From assembly GCA_025093555.1 (NCBI GenBank), contig JAIWNF010000061.1, positions 186,001 through 250,000 of the forward strand: DNA of 64,000 nt, read 5' to 3'. Shown here in pieces: positions 38,330-49,477 of this stretch (position 1 is the first letter of the stretch; each line of letters begins with the position of its first letter). The notes below the pieces were generated by a model, which did not search any database, had not been told where the DNA came from, and saw only the letters and a list, made by a program, of their open reading frames with translations. The stretch is from Circinella umbellata (Eukaryota; Mucoromycota; Mucoromycetes; Mucorales; Lichtheimiaceae). The position numbers and the translations under genes are program-made.

Positions 38330-39064
38330 ATGCAACTTAAACAATTTATTGGAGTTACTGCTTTATTTGCCTCAATTACAACTGCTGTACCCACCAGCAA
38401 AGAGTTTTGTGGTACAGAAGATAGTGTACAATATGGTGACTACAATGTTTACAATAACCTTGTCGGGCGAAGCAAATCTGGTACACAATGTACACGATTA
38501 ATAAAAGCAGACCAAGCCAATAGTGTTGGTTGGACTACCACATGGAGTTGGTCTGGAGAAGAAAAGAAAATCAAATCCTTTGCCAATGCAGCTTATCATT
38601 TTGAACCTAAGGCTATTTCTGATATCAAAAGTATTCTGATTAATTGGAATTGGTCTACTGGTCGTGGTGCTAAAAAAAGCAACGTAGCTTTGGAATTATA
38701 TACATATGCGTCCCCAGAAGATAGTGAAAAGGATTACGACTATACAATTTCAATCTGGCTTGGAAAAACCGGAAGTACGAAACCTTTGGGTAATCGGCTA
38801 GATAGTCCCATCTTCTCTACTGATGATGGAAACGAATATCAGATCTACGTAGGTTATAACGGTGCCCAAAATGTCGTTACCTTTGTTGCTACCGAACAAG
38901 TAAAAGAGTTTGATGGTGATGTTTTTTCGTTCATTCGTCATCTGATTGATACATATCATTTTCCTGATTCACAAGTATTGGGAGCGATCCGTGGTGGAAT
39001 AACTACTTATGTTGGCGATAAGGCCACTTTTACTACAAAGTCTTTCCAAGTGTCTGTTAATTAG
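38330..39064 (+). CDS. Secreted GH12-fold protein lacking both catalytic glutamates
   Basis: Intronless, 244 residues. Residues 1-20 (MQLKQFIGVTALFASITTAV) are a signal peptide. The mature part follows glycoside hydrolase family 12 endoglucanases/xyloglucanases throughout: FCGTEDSVQYGDYNVYNNL, SGTQCTRLI, GWTTTWSWSGEEKKIKSFAN, ISDIKSILINWNWS, SIWLGKTGSTKPLG, YQIYVGYNGAQNVVTFVA and a C-terminal FQVSVN. In active GH12 enzymes the nucleophile is the Glu of YE(L/I)MIWL and the acid/base is the Glu of FGTEPF. Here the first reads YTISIWL (Thr139, codon 38744-38746) and the second GGITTYVG (Thr225, codon 39002-39004). The frame is open and the fold residues are kept, so it looks like a maintained pseudoenzyme or lectin-like protein, not a decayed gene. 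Hydrolytic activity should not be assumed. Confidence 0.85.
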   Translation: MQLKQFIGVTALFASITTAVPTSKEFCGTEDSVQYGDYNVYNNLVGRSKSGTQCTRLIKADQANSVGWTTTWSWSGEEKKIKSFANAAYHFEPKAISDIKSILINWNWSTGRGAKKSNVALELYTYASPEDSEKDYDYTISIWLGKTGSTKPLGNRLDSPIFSTDDGNEYQIYVGYNGAQNVVTFVATEQVKEFDGDVFSFIRHLIDTYHFPDSQVLGAIRGGITTYVGDKATFTTKSFQVSVN

Positions 39065-41662
39065 AAAAAAGATTTATAGAAAGTTGTTTATTTGCAATCT
39101 TCTTTATTTGCTATATTCCTTATTATCAGTTTTTCTTTTCTGTCTCTCAATACTTTTTTGCAACATTTTTTTTTTATTTTGTTGTTGTAGTAGTACTCGT
39201 AAAACAAAAGGTTATCATGAAGCGTACCACCACATTATTAATGAATAATTACTTCTGTTACTATTATTTTTATTTCATTGTAGTCATCAATAAAGCCATT
39301 CATTTTAATGTAAATGTTTAAAATACAATGCGCACTACCTTATATCTATTTGTTCTGTAACGTCAATGTACCAAGAAAAAGGTTCGCTTCTCTTTTGTCA
39401 TTATCTTCTTTTTTTCGCTTTACATCACCCCTGAATTTGTCCTCAGCTAGCTTTTGTCTTAGTGTTTATGGCATAATATCTAGTATTACTGAAGTATATG
39501 ACTGATATAAAAAATAAAGGACGAGTTAATTATAAACTATAAAATGTTTAAATTAGTAAAAGTATTAATAAGCTATACCGGACGCATAACAATAATAGGA
39601 TATGACACTCTTTTTCAATAGCACCAGATATCAAATACAATTTCTTACAATTCTTTTTTTAAAAAAATACTTCTTGAATAAAAAGAATATGACAAGTTCA
39701 ACTTTTCAAGTGAATTACAATGCACTGTCTTCAACCACTACGGTATGTATATCAAAATAGCTATAATACAGTTTTCTTTCTTTTCTTAAGAAAATTGAAG
39801 AGGATATTTTACCCGATGATTGAAGATAAATAGATCTAATAATAATGATATAATGATCGACGGGATAATAATAAATAGTGGCGTTTTATATTTTATGCGA
39901 ACAGACCAGTTTCCTTTCTTAGAATCATAACTACTCTTTTCCATTCCGGGAATCTAAAAGGTCTTTTTTGGAGTTGTACGTAGGTACTCTCAAACTCAAA
40001 CATATATTTGTTTTTCTTATCCTGAAAGCAATGGTTAAATAAGAGGCCATTATTTCAAGAAACGTATATATAATTTTCTATATATATCAGATATTTATGA
40101 ATGTAATTACTATTATAATATTGAACATGTATACAGTATAAGTTAATATTAAAGTAAAATGATAATAATAAGTTGACTGCAAATGAGCATGATAGCCACT
40201 GTGCTGAGTTTTATGTTTTTGTGTTCTTGTTCAACCTTGGCATTGATGTCAATTTGCTTTTTTTTGCGGAGTGTGCTGCAAAAATACAAAAAGTATTTCT
40301 GTTTTAAGGTTTTTACTTCTTTAAATAGCTTTTGTCCTCTTTTTACAAGAAAATCTCGGGACAGTTTTTTCGGATTTGATCGGTTGAAAAAAAAAGTAAT
40401 CATCTTCTTCTATTTTCTCTTTGCAATGAGAAATAAGTGTGAGTTTATTACAGTCTAACAATAAATTGAATTGAGTTAAACTTTGCCTATTTTAACTACC
40501 ATTTTCATTAGCATACAACTATTAGCTACTTAATTACTTATTTTATTTTACAGCTGAAGAAACTGGGTAACACCAAAGATGGGCTTCAATATTATGCACA
40601 AATTATATATTTAGCTTCACAAATCATGTGCCATTCACTCAAAAATTTATTTATTTTTTACAATCATATTCAATGACTCAATAGGGTCTTTATATAAATT
40701 CATGTAATAACATTAATTATGGTCTATTCTCATTTAGAAAAGCAAGACCCCATCAATGATAAAGAAACTGAGATGATTGATTAGTAACCAATTTTCAACT
40801 CTGAACTGATTAATATGTTCATTGTTACACTAGCAAATAGCCAAGCAATAAAAAGGTGCTTCATTTCATTTATAATAAAGTAGAAACTTATGATTTTTAA
40901 AAAAAAATGGTGTAGCATCGAAAAAAAAAAAGGAGAAGTGAAGTAATGTACGTATTTCTCTCTTTGTACCTGTCTTATTGAAGGAATCTCCGGTAATTTT
41001 TTACCATACTACTTTGGTAATAAAAAAAACCATAATAACATTCTGCCTCTTCTTTTGTTCTCACTCTTCCCATTGAAAAGAGATACCTTTTTTTGTCAAT
41101 CAAGCCCATTCCTGTGTGGCGCACCGTACTCTTCTCGTCTTTCTTCTACAATAGGAAACTCACTCTTTTTTTATATCTTTTTTTTTTATTTTCTCGCCTT
41201 ATTTTTTCTCCTCTTTCGTTTATAATAACAAACGCTCTTTCTTTTCGTACATTTCAACTATTCTCTCTCTCATATTCTCTCACTTATTCACATACTTAAG
41301 TAACTCATTAACAACAAGGTATTATATATTACTACTTCGTTATTTTTCTATTACTCAGAAAGAGAAAAAAAATAAGGGGCTTCTTTATTACTATTCTGGT
41401 CTTTTGCAATCTCTATTTTTATGAATTAATTCATTAAGCCTTGCAGGGGTGAGGATTTCATAGTGTGTTGAAGCTCTATGGGATTCTTTAAATACTTGTT
41501 ATCCTCATTGGGTTATTAATACACATATTATTATATGAATATCCCCTTGGCAACCACGAGGAAAAACTTTTTTTGGGGTGAAAAACTCGTTTTATAACAA
41601 TTGTATGTTAACCAAGTAACATATATTCACTTTTCTTTTTTTACTTTTAGAGAAACAAGATC
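39065..41662. other. Spacer between GH12-like and Caf120-like genes
   Basis: 2.6 kb. It holds one weak gene candidate (39689-40676) and, near the right end, a CT-rich stretch (about 41040-41300). A likely 5'-UTR intron of the next gene lies at 41319-41650 (CAAG|GTATTA ... TTTTAG|AGAAAC). The rest is AT-rich without recognisable features. Confidence 0.5.
39689..40676 (+). CDS. Candidate 58-residue two-exon gene or relic
   Basis: Exon 1 is 39689-39742 (MTSSTFQVNYNALSSTTT, donor GTATGT). Exon 2 is 40554-40676, after a strong acceptor TTATTTTATTTTACAG, and reads LKKLGNTKDGLQYYAQIIYL then ASQIMCHSLK to a stop. The join is in frame, but the intron would be 811 bp, far longer than others in this window. 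The exon 2 pattern is faintly like the start of PEX11-type peroxisomal proteins, which are much longer, so this could at best be a truncated remnant. Confidence 0.2.
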
Positions 41663-44006
41663 ATGTTACCTTCAGAAACTTCAGACGATGATCTCGATTC
41701 CAGAGCTGACACTTTTACAGATCAATCTTCTATTCAACAACAACTATCACCACAGGCACTGCGTCGAAACCAACCTCCGACTGCAAGTACAAGACGTATA
41801 TCAAGACAACTTTTTGCTCAAAAATATGGATTGAATGCCCAGGACGATGAATCTATCGATTCTAATGATTCTCCTTCTTTTAATGGTAGAAGACTAAGTG
41901 ACCCATATGATCATGAATCTGGGGATGACTCAGATGATGATCAACCATTAAAAACTGTAACCGAACAACCTACTGCTGGTTCATCTTATCAACAACCTCA
42001 ACAACAGCATCCGTATCAAAGGGGACCACCACCACCGCTAGTTACGACAACAAGGATAGGAGGACTTGCAAGACCAATTTCGGTGTGCAACATTGCGGAA
42101 GCAACAAGTCCTGCAAGACCACCAAGATTTGTGAAACCAGCTACACAAGCAGCACTGCAGCAAGTTCAGGTCCCACCTGATATGCAACCAGTGCAGCGAC
42201 TTAGCGATCATTTCAATCGCAAAGTATATATGGAAGGTTATTTAATGAAAATGAATGTCATGAATACCGATGGTCGACCTTGTACCGAACAACGATGGGT
42301 AAAGCACTATGTAGAATTATGTGGCCCCGTGCTCACTTTGTGGAACGCAACTATAACAGAAGATCAGGATGAAGAAAAAAAAGAACAGCACTTCTCAAAT
42401 CCCGAATATATTAATATCACCGACTCCTATGTAAATCTTATTGATCAAAAAGAACAATTTATGCTTAATTCAGCAGGTACCAATCGATACGTTTTCCAAA
42501 CTACAATAAATGATGATAATAACGCAAGTGCACAGACATGGGTATTAGCGATCCGTCTTGCATGTTTTGAAGGGGCACGCATTCATGAAATTTACACACG
42601 ACGATTTGTATCTCGTACCAACTTGGATAAGCTATTAAAACAATCCCCCAAAACAGAAGGATGGTTACAAGTCCGGTTTCCTGGACAAACAGGATGGCAA
42701 AAATATTGGACCGTAGTAACCGACCGCCGTACAGAAAAAAAGCTTTTTGGCAAGAAATCTATACCAACAAGGGGTCAGCTCATGTTTTATGGATCTAAAA
42801 AGGCGAAATTCCCCGTGAAAATAATTGTAAATGTTGTGCAAGTCTATACCATCTATCCTGAATCGCCGCAATTAATTGATTTAGCGACTATGATGAAGGT
42901 GGAAGGCAATATTCTTGATTGTACTAATACTGGTGAACAAAAGCTATCAAGAGCTGCTGCAAGTACCTTGCTCATGACGAATACTGCAAAGGAACTGACT
43001 CAATGGCTTGTGGGGACCTTTGATGCATTTAAGCTGTATGGTAGACCTGGGAAACTTCTTAATAATTCCTCTGATAGTCATGCACTTAATTTTGGTGAAC
43101 CAGGTCGAGGAGGGGATTTACCACGATTGTTTTTAGAAGTTAGCGAAACAACTAATGTCAGTGTCATGAATGGTGAAACTTTGTTGGATAACAAGCTAGA
43201 ATTTGGAAGCATTTTGGAACAAAAAATGGGACAAACAAAACATCGGCCTTCAATACCTCCTCCCAACATCGCTGGTATAATGGGATCTAGAACAAATAGT
43301 ATGCCTTTGCTCTCAGGTATTCCTGCAGCATCATCTTCAACGCCTCGTGGACCCGAAAATGGTCATCAACAATATCCACAACGTCGACCTACAACCAGAT
43401 CTACGGCAAATTCATTACCTTCTGCACAGACAAATCGACATTCAGCTCCCTTGTTGCAGCAACAACAAAATGGACCAATTCGACCAGAACAACAGCAACA
43501 TAATCGCTATTCAGCAATATCACCCGTGGCGGCAGGTCGGTCACGGCAATCGATGCACCTGATATATGCAAGTGACGATAGTGAAGAAGACGATGATACT
43601 AGTGAAGACGATGACGATGACGATACTAGTTCAACGTCAAGTACATTGCAAAAAACAATACCCATTTCGAGGCCTACACCAGCAACAACATCACTCCCAT
43701 CACCTCAACTAGAGACTCAAACAAAAACCGAAGTTACTATTTTAACACATAATTTAAACGCTCCTGTCACTTCTACTGCGACTGCCACTACTACAATCTC
43801 TTCTCAAACATATCCATCAACTCCACCATTACAATTAGAACCCAAACCACACCAAGAACCAGAACAGGCACTTGATAATAATATTGAACAGCGTAGATCA
43901 TCTACTATGATATTGCCGGAAATATCTGAAAGTACAGATTTCATGTCTTCCATTTTAGGAGACATGAGTATAAGGAATAATAATAACAGGAACAATAATA
44001 ATACCA

Positions 44007-44041
<35 letters not shown>

Positions 44042-45598
44042 CGGGGACCGCCTCCACCCCCACCGGCCCATGTTATACCTATATCTTCAACATCAACTCC
44101 AATTCTTGGTCAAACAACAAACCATCAACGTGATATTTCGAACTACAATAATTACAGTCCTAGTACAGCCAGCAGTAGTAATAGCAGCACAACTAGTGAT
44201 AGTGCCAAAAAGGCAGCGACTCCATCTCCTGTTTCACCATCAACACCACAACAGCAATTTTCAGGCAAGTCTCGACTTCCATCTGCAATGGGCTGGAGAC
44301 AATCATCTAGTAACTTGTTAATGCGGCCACAAAACAGTAGTTCTGGTAGTAGTGTAAAAAGTATAACACCAAGCGGTTCTGAAACAGGCAGTATGGGTGT
44401 AGCACCACAACAACAAAGACAACGATATCATCATCAACATCGTGGATCTGTACAACTCCCTCACCAAGGACAACAGCAACAACGAAGATCTATGTATATG
44501 AATGATAATGGTGGTCGACGATCTTCTAGTGCTATTCTATTACAACAGCATTGGGAGACACCGAAAGAGGAAGAGCATGAAGAACAATATCACCAGCAAC
44601 AGCAACAACATCATATACATATGATGCAACAACAACAGCAACAACACTTTCCCTATCACCAGCAACAACAACAGCAGCAACAGTATGATCCATATGGTTA
44701 TCAGCAATATCAACAATATGCTGATAATGGTCAAAGTGGACATGATTCAGATGATGATGCACCTATTATCTCACAAATCGGAAACAATTTTGTCACACAA
44801 AACAGCCTCTTAGACATGTATCAATCCGAGCAAGTACCAGCCCGTTTACAAGAAGAACATGCAAGGATGAGTGGACAACCCTTGGTTAATTTACCAAGCA
44901 AACATCCTCAGCCACGTTCAGGGTTAGTCGGTATGATTTCACAATTGGAGCATGAAAAGAGGGAGCGTGATAATGTTAAGGGTCGGCTTATGGAAATGGA
45001 AAAGGATCGTGCTTTAGAGCAAGAACGTGAAAGATTCTATTTGGATCATCAACAGCAACAGCAGCGACACTCGGCAATGATGCAATCTCCAACACCGCCA
45101 GCACCTTCTACTCCTAAGGTAGCTTCATTTTGTTTATTATTTGTTTGCTTGTATCATTTCGCTAATTTACAAAATTTTCTACTTTTTCCTTTTTAGTCAA
45201 CCATGATGGGACCAAATCCACAAGCTCCATTCGGTGGAGGAGGCGGTGGTTTAATGATGATGGATCCACGTATGTCAATGTCTACTCCTGCATCACCACC
45301 ACCGCAAGTGATGAATCCACAAATGATGAATCCGCAAATGATGATGATGCCCATGATGCCACCACAACCCATAATGGATCCAAGAATGTCGATGATGCCC
45401 AATATGGCCATGATGTATATGATGCAAGGCTCGTATGGTCAAATGGGTCCTACTTCTATGCCCATGTTTTATAACCCAATGATGATGCAGCAACAAGAAA
45501 AAGTAGAAGATGCAGATGCAGATGATGATGTACCATTACATAATCATCATCTTCACCATCGTCAACACCGTCAACGTAGTAATAGTCACCATTTTTAA
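41663..45598 (+). CDS. CAF120: PH-domain protein, Caf120/Skg3-like
   Basis: Large regulatory protein; yeast Caf120 is linked to the CCR4-NOT mRNA-control complex, and Skg3 is its paralogue. Two coding exons, 41663-45118 and 45197-45598 (1,285 residues). After a polar N-terminus comes a PH domain at about residues 190-305 (YMEGYLMKMNVM.., EQRWVKHYVELCGPVLTLWN.., TWVLAIRLACFEGARIHEIY). A second PH-like segment follows at about 330-460 (TEGWLQVRFPGQTGWQKYWT.., LTQWLVGTFDAFKLYG). The long remainder is disordered: Ser/Thr/Pro-rich, acidic Asp runs, poly-Asn (about 44000-44040), poly-Gln/His, a short coiled coil (LEHEKRERDNVKGRLMEME) and a Met/Pro-rich C-terminus. Orthology to Caf120 is judged from the tandem PH layout and is fairly likely, not certain. 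An acceptor-like TTTTAG 12 bp before the ATG suggests a 5'-UTR intron. Confidence 0.75.
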
Positions 45599-45957
45599 AC
45601 TTGCATAGAATCCTATCATTCGATATTATGCTCAATAATAATATATCTGGTTATTTTTTTTTCCTTCTCTTTCATTGTGAAAAGCAACTAATATTCTTTT
45701 GTGTTCCTTTTAAAAAGTGGAGATTGTTTATGTAAGAAAAATTGATAAATATCAAATACAAGGGTATATACTCTTTTTTGAGGTTGAATGGTTTTGTTTT
45801 TCCCTTCTTTTCTAATAGAACTAATGTACAAAAAATGATGATTGATAATAATGATAATAACAATACATGGACAAAGAAAAACATAGAAGAGGTAAGAGGA
45901 GTTACCGTTGGATTATTACGATCGGAGAGAGGTTAAGAAGGAAAAAAGTGCTTACAA
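45599..45957. other. Convergent spacer
   Basis: 359 bp between the stop codons of the Caf120-like gene (plus) and the LEA-2-like gene B (minus). It is AT-rich and must contain both 3' ends. No other feature seen. Confidence 0.6.
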
Positions 45958-47218
45958 TTAAAATAAATCACCCAAAGACATTCCACCTAAACCTGGAAGT
46001 CCTCCGTTCTGGACACACAAAAAAAAAAACAGAATGAGGTTTTCGGAGATCGAAAAGACAGGCATATAAATTAAATAAAGAAACACATTGATAAAAATAA
46101 AACTTACTGTAAGCGGGCATCCAAACGTAGCCGATCCGCCCAGGTCCAGGTTTAGCTTAACGAATAATACTCTTGCATTCACATTAATGCTATAGTTTAC
46201 AGTAATATCTTGTGCATCACCACCATATAGTCCACATTTTTCCATCAGAGTATTTAACATAACTTGAGATTGTGATGATTGCGTATCATATTCAATGGAG
46301 AATGGGTATGTAAAGTTATAATCAGAATTCGTTGGTATCTTTTCGCTATCAAGATAACCATGTCCAAGATAGGCCTGTGAACCATCTTCCTCTGGCAAAT
46401 TAGCCTATAAAATTATCAGATATGTATTCCAGTTATTATTAATTTATCCGTTTCATTCCGTTGTTGTTGATTGCTTTGACACTGTTTTTTATATACCAAT
46501 ACATATATACTTCGTCTTTTAAGAAACATAAAAGAATAGTTTACTTACCGTGGCTTTCATTTCGGATAAAAAGATAGGTAATACATTTGGATTTTGTACG
46601 TTAACAACCAGCCCCAAATTAAACAAAAACTTTTGACCATCGTACGTAATTTGAGATGCATTATCACCAGGATACTGAGTTACATCTAATACATTAACGG
46701 TTGGCATATCAAAAGAACCTGCAAGACCACCAATGACTACAACACAAATAATAATGCTGATGATGATGAACCATAATATATAACGTGCCCAAATTGGTAA
46801 ACAACATGTACAGCACAAACATCGACAACATCGGTTACGTTCAGTAAAATGTGGTTTTCGTGTAATTTCTTCTTTTACTGTTAATTCTTTTTCATTTTGA
46901 CCTGAAGGAGGTGGTGGTGTAGATTGCTGATACTGTTGTTGTTGCTGTTGCTGTTCGATATCTATATGTTATTTACAGAATTTATTATAAGCCCCTTGCA
47001 TACATGTTTTCTATGCAATTTTAGCCCGTCAAAAAAAAAAATAACGAAAAAAAAATTGATTTTGTTTCATAATGGTTTATGTGTAAAAAAATTTTCTTTC
47101 TTTTTTTACCGTTACCCGGATAATATTTCTCGTCGTGGTAACCATGTAGTGGAGGAGGAGGCGGTAAGTCATTCCCGTGTATCGTCCGTTGTGATACTGA
47201 ATTACTATTATCATACAT
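45958..47218 (-). CDS. LEA-2-like single-pass membrane protein B
   Basis: Four exons: 47110-47218, 46549-46961, 46108-46404 and 45958-46008 (289 residues). The start MYDNSNSVSQRTIHGNDLPP leads into a Pro- and Gln-rich cytosolic tail. A Cys-rich patch (RNRCCRCLCCTCCLPIW), a likely palmitoylation site, follows. Next is one membrane segment (ILWFIIISIIICVVVIGGLA), then a domain with LEA-2 character (TYDGQKFLFNLGLVVNVQNP then NVLPIFLSEMKATA; ..ITVNYSINVNARVLFVKLNL..). LEA-2 proteins show this [I/V]xVxNPNxxP signature in a beta-sandwich. The C-terminus is Gly-rich (NGGLPGLGGMSLGDLF). It matches fungal LEA-2-like plasma-membrane or vacuolar proteins; the function is unknown. Its 5' flank reaches the left arm of the palindrome within 250 bp. 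Confidence 0.78.
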
Positions 47219-47504
47219 TTTTTATTGATGGTATATTGTTATTTATGAAAATAAAAAATAAAAGTAAAAATAAAAAAAGAGAGAAAAAGAAAAAGCTAAA
47301 AAAAAAAAGAGAGACAAGAAGAAAAAAGGAAATTCAGCAAAACCATCAAAAGGTTTATATAAAAGTCCGGGAAAACACGATGTCTGAAGGGCAAACCACA
47401 TTTCCTCCTTTCCTTCGATACTTGTCTTTTTCACTCCCCTCCCTCCAAAAAAGACGGCCCGAAATATTGGACTTTTCCTATTACTTCGCGTCCCCCCATT
47501 TTTA

Positions 47505-48716
47505 CTTTGGCGGGATCTGAATTTCAATTTCGCCAAAGGTAATTTTCGAATTTACACATCGTGAATTTACACATTCGCGCACTTAATAATTTCAATTTCG
47601 CGTTCCAATATTATCATGTTTGCATCCCAAACCTTTTTAAATCTGCGTCCTAGTTATTATTATTGACGATCTATTCTTTTCAATTGTACATAATATAGGT
47701 TCAGAAAACAGGTAATTATAATTATAAATTAAACAACACTCCAGAAGACATCGTGGAAAAAATGATTTAGAGTGCAATATCCAACCCTGGCAGTTTTTAG
47801 CAGTTACTTGCTTGGCAGATTCGATAATACGTGGTGTCAAGGTGTGACATCCTTGGTCAAAAGGTCGCGCCTTACACCAGATTTTAGGTTCGACCAGAAT
47901 AATTCAATGGAATTTAAAAATGGTGAATATGCTGAGAGATATAAAATTTTATATCCTCTGTCTTTAGCTGCTTGACGTACAAAATTCGCATGATGAATTC
48001 TTGCATTATCCATTATAAGAGTCTTTCCGTACAAGTTGTTTTTGTCAAGAGCGTCCATTACTAAGTCCAAAAAATTCAGGAAGTGCTGTGTTCTTATTCC
48101 AATGTTAGCAACAATGCGTTCCTCTCGACCGTCCAACTTTCGTTTCTTCGATCCAACTATGGCTTGAGGACTTCTTAAAGACAAGTTCACTAGTCCTTCT
48201 CTGACAATAGCACCTAGAATTGTAACATTCACACCACGATTATTCGAAACAACTGCTTTGGCAGGGGTACCACATTTTGACCGACTAAATGTGCGTTGCA
48301 TATGAAAACTGAAACCAGCTTCATCTTTGAACACACAGCTTTCAAAATCGATATTTTCTTTCTCGATATTTAAAACCCATTGCGCTCGCATTGTAATTGT
48401 TTTTTCAGAGTTGCGAGCCTGAAATATTTTTTCAAGTTTCATCATAGTCAAACTACACTTGGCCACCAAATGCTTATGTACATCAGTGAAAAAAAATGTT
48501 TTTAGAGGGAGTAAATGGTGTTACTGTCACTTTTATAGTATTTATGCACAGTTCTAAGAATTTCTTGGCAAATGAAAACAACTCTTTCCCAAAAGCAGGG
48601 ACTTCGTCCGCTCCGTCAACATTGAAAAGCGATATTTTATGAAAAAGCAATACTTTGTGTTTTATTAGTCAAGAATAAAAAAAAAATGGGAAATTATTCT
48701 GTGCGCGAATTACCTT
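47505..48716 (-). mobile_element. Tc1/mariner element, left copy, truncated at inner end
   Basis: The outer terminus is TA|CTTTGGCGGGATCTGAATTT. The inner end stops at 48716 inside the other terminal repeat: about 31 bp present in the right copy (51179-51209) are missing, and an unrelated sequence begins. The lack of one complete terminus means this copy could not move by itself. Confidence 0.85.
47637..48469 (-). pseudogene. Tc1/mariner DDE transposase, frameshifted (left copy)
   Basis: The main frame (47837-48469) has the catalytic regions CVFKDEAGF (first Asp), LIMDNARIHH (second Asp) and PFLNSIELFW (third acid, Glu). It ends TKDVTP* and continues in another frame (47637-47840) as TPRIIESAKQVTAKNCQGWI then LHSKSFFPRCL, the usual transposase C-terminus, so there is one frameshift near 47840. 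No complete N-terminal helix-turn-helix region is found upstream; there is no ATG in a good context, and the frame begins at a TTG. It differs from the right copy by FSFHM and ANFVRQ. Not expected to be functional. Confidence 0.85.
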
Positions 48717-49013
48717 ATGTCAAAAGCTGTTCATCAGTCAACCGATCCCAGTCATTATCAAAGCACATATATGCATCGAGAGAGTATTCGATTGGGGTGT
48801 CGTATCTTCCCATTACTGGAAGGTCATTTCGAGAGGGAATTAACTCGATTACATCGTCAAATGTCGTATGTTGTCAGGAATTGATTGATTCACGTTACTT
48901 GGACGTGCACGACAACGATCACAAGTATTATAAGACTCAGTTCTGCCTTCGAACATATCAAAAGGGTGATTAGCCTTGCAACCAGAGCAGTATTTCAAAT
49001 TCGTCGTGTCCAT
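48715..49013 (-). pseudogene. Small zinc-binding-like protein, frameshifted
   Basis: From the ATG at 49013 the minus strand encodes MDTTNLKYCSGCKANHPFDM then FEGRTESYNTCDRCRARPSN, a CxxC...CxxC pattern spaced like small fungal zinc-ribbon proteins. The frame stops at 48849, but a one-base shift continues DVIELIPSRNDLPVMGRYDT then PIEYSLDAYMCFDNDWDRLT to a TAA at 48715-48717. That stop overlaps the junction with the truncated Tc1 copy. One frameshift suggests a broken gene; a missed small intron is possible but no good sites are seen. Function unknown. Confidence 0.5.
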
Positions 49014-49240
49014 TTTAATGTAAAAAGTATATTAAAAAAACTATTTTTCGTGTTTTCTGAATTTTACTATCAGGTATTAATGTAGCCGACGAATTTCTAT
49101 TTTTGGTTCCGTGAAAAATGGGGACAAGATGGACAAAATGCCAAGGTGGTTGGTCACACGTCTTCTTGCCTCGGCATCTTAGTCGATTACCACGGCAATT
49201 GTACCCATAACAATCCAAGTTTCCTCAATATTCTCAAGCT

Positions 49241-49477
49241 ATGACCACAATTACTAGGGAGCAAGCAATCTGCATGTTTTTCTGCGAAGAGTACAACGAA
49301 GAAAATGTCGCTAGATTGACGAAGAGAATCGACGATCAGGAAAATATAGACATTTGCTATAAAGATGACCCTACCAAACCTTTTTTATATCTACTTCAAA
49401 ATATACAAGCTAATCAGCTTGAATATCACCAGTATCCTGCTCTTTGGGTGAATGATGAAATAGACAAATCTCAATAG
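49241..49477 (+). CDS. Small ORF of unknown function (MTTITREQAIC family)
   Basis: An intact 78-residue frame, MTTITREQAICMFFCEEYNE then ENVARLTKRIDDQENIDICY to DEIDKSQ. It has acidic, Asn/Gln-rich composition, two or three Cys, and no membrane segment or known motif. A diverged inverted partner at 50886-51128 begins MTTITREQAICAFYCVEYND, showing the reading frame was real at the time of duplication. It sits 228 bp from the broken zinc-binding-like gene and is divergent to it. No function is proposed. Confidence 0.5.
   Translation: MTTITREQAICMFFCEEYNEENVARLTKRIDDQENIDICYKDDPTKPFLYLLQNIQANQLEYHQYPALWVNDEIDKSQ

Larger units (their letters stand above)
47464..48716. repeat. Left arm of a 5-kb palindrome
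   Basis: A 1,253-bp inverted copy of 51210-52462; paired coordinates always sum to 99926. The arm comprises about 41 bp of flanking host-like sequence (ATATTGG.. to the TA at 47503-47504) plus nearly all of a Tc1/mariner element. The arms differ at only a few positions; two of the differences change residues in the transposase frame. Confidence 0.9.

Noticed and set aside
39689..40676. Calling the two-exon candidate a PEX11 gene
   Set aside because: The similarity is only a faint pattern, the product is far too short and the intron too long; kept only as a low-confidence candidate.
44532..44762. His- and Val/Leu-rich minus-strand frames
   Set aside because: These are antisense readings of the CAG/CAA repeats encoding poly-Gln in the Caf120-like protein.
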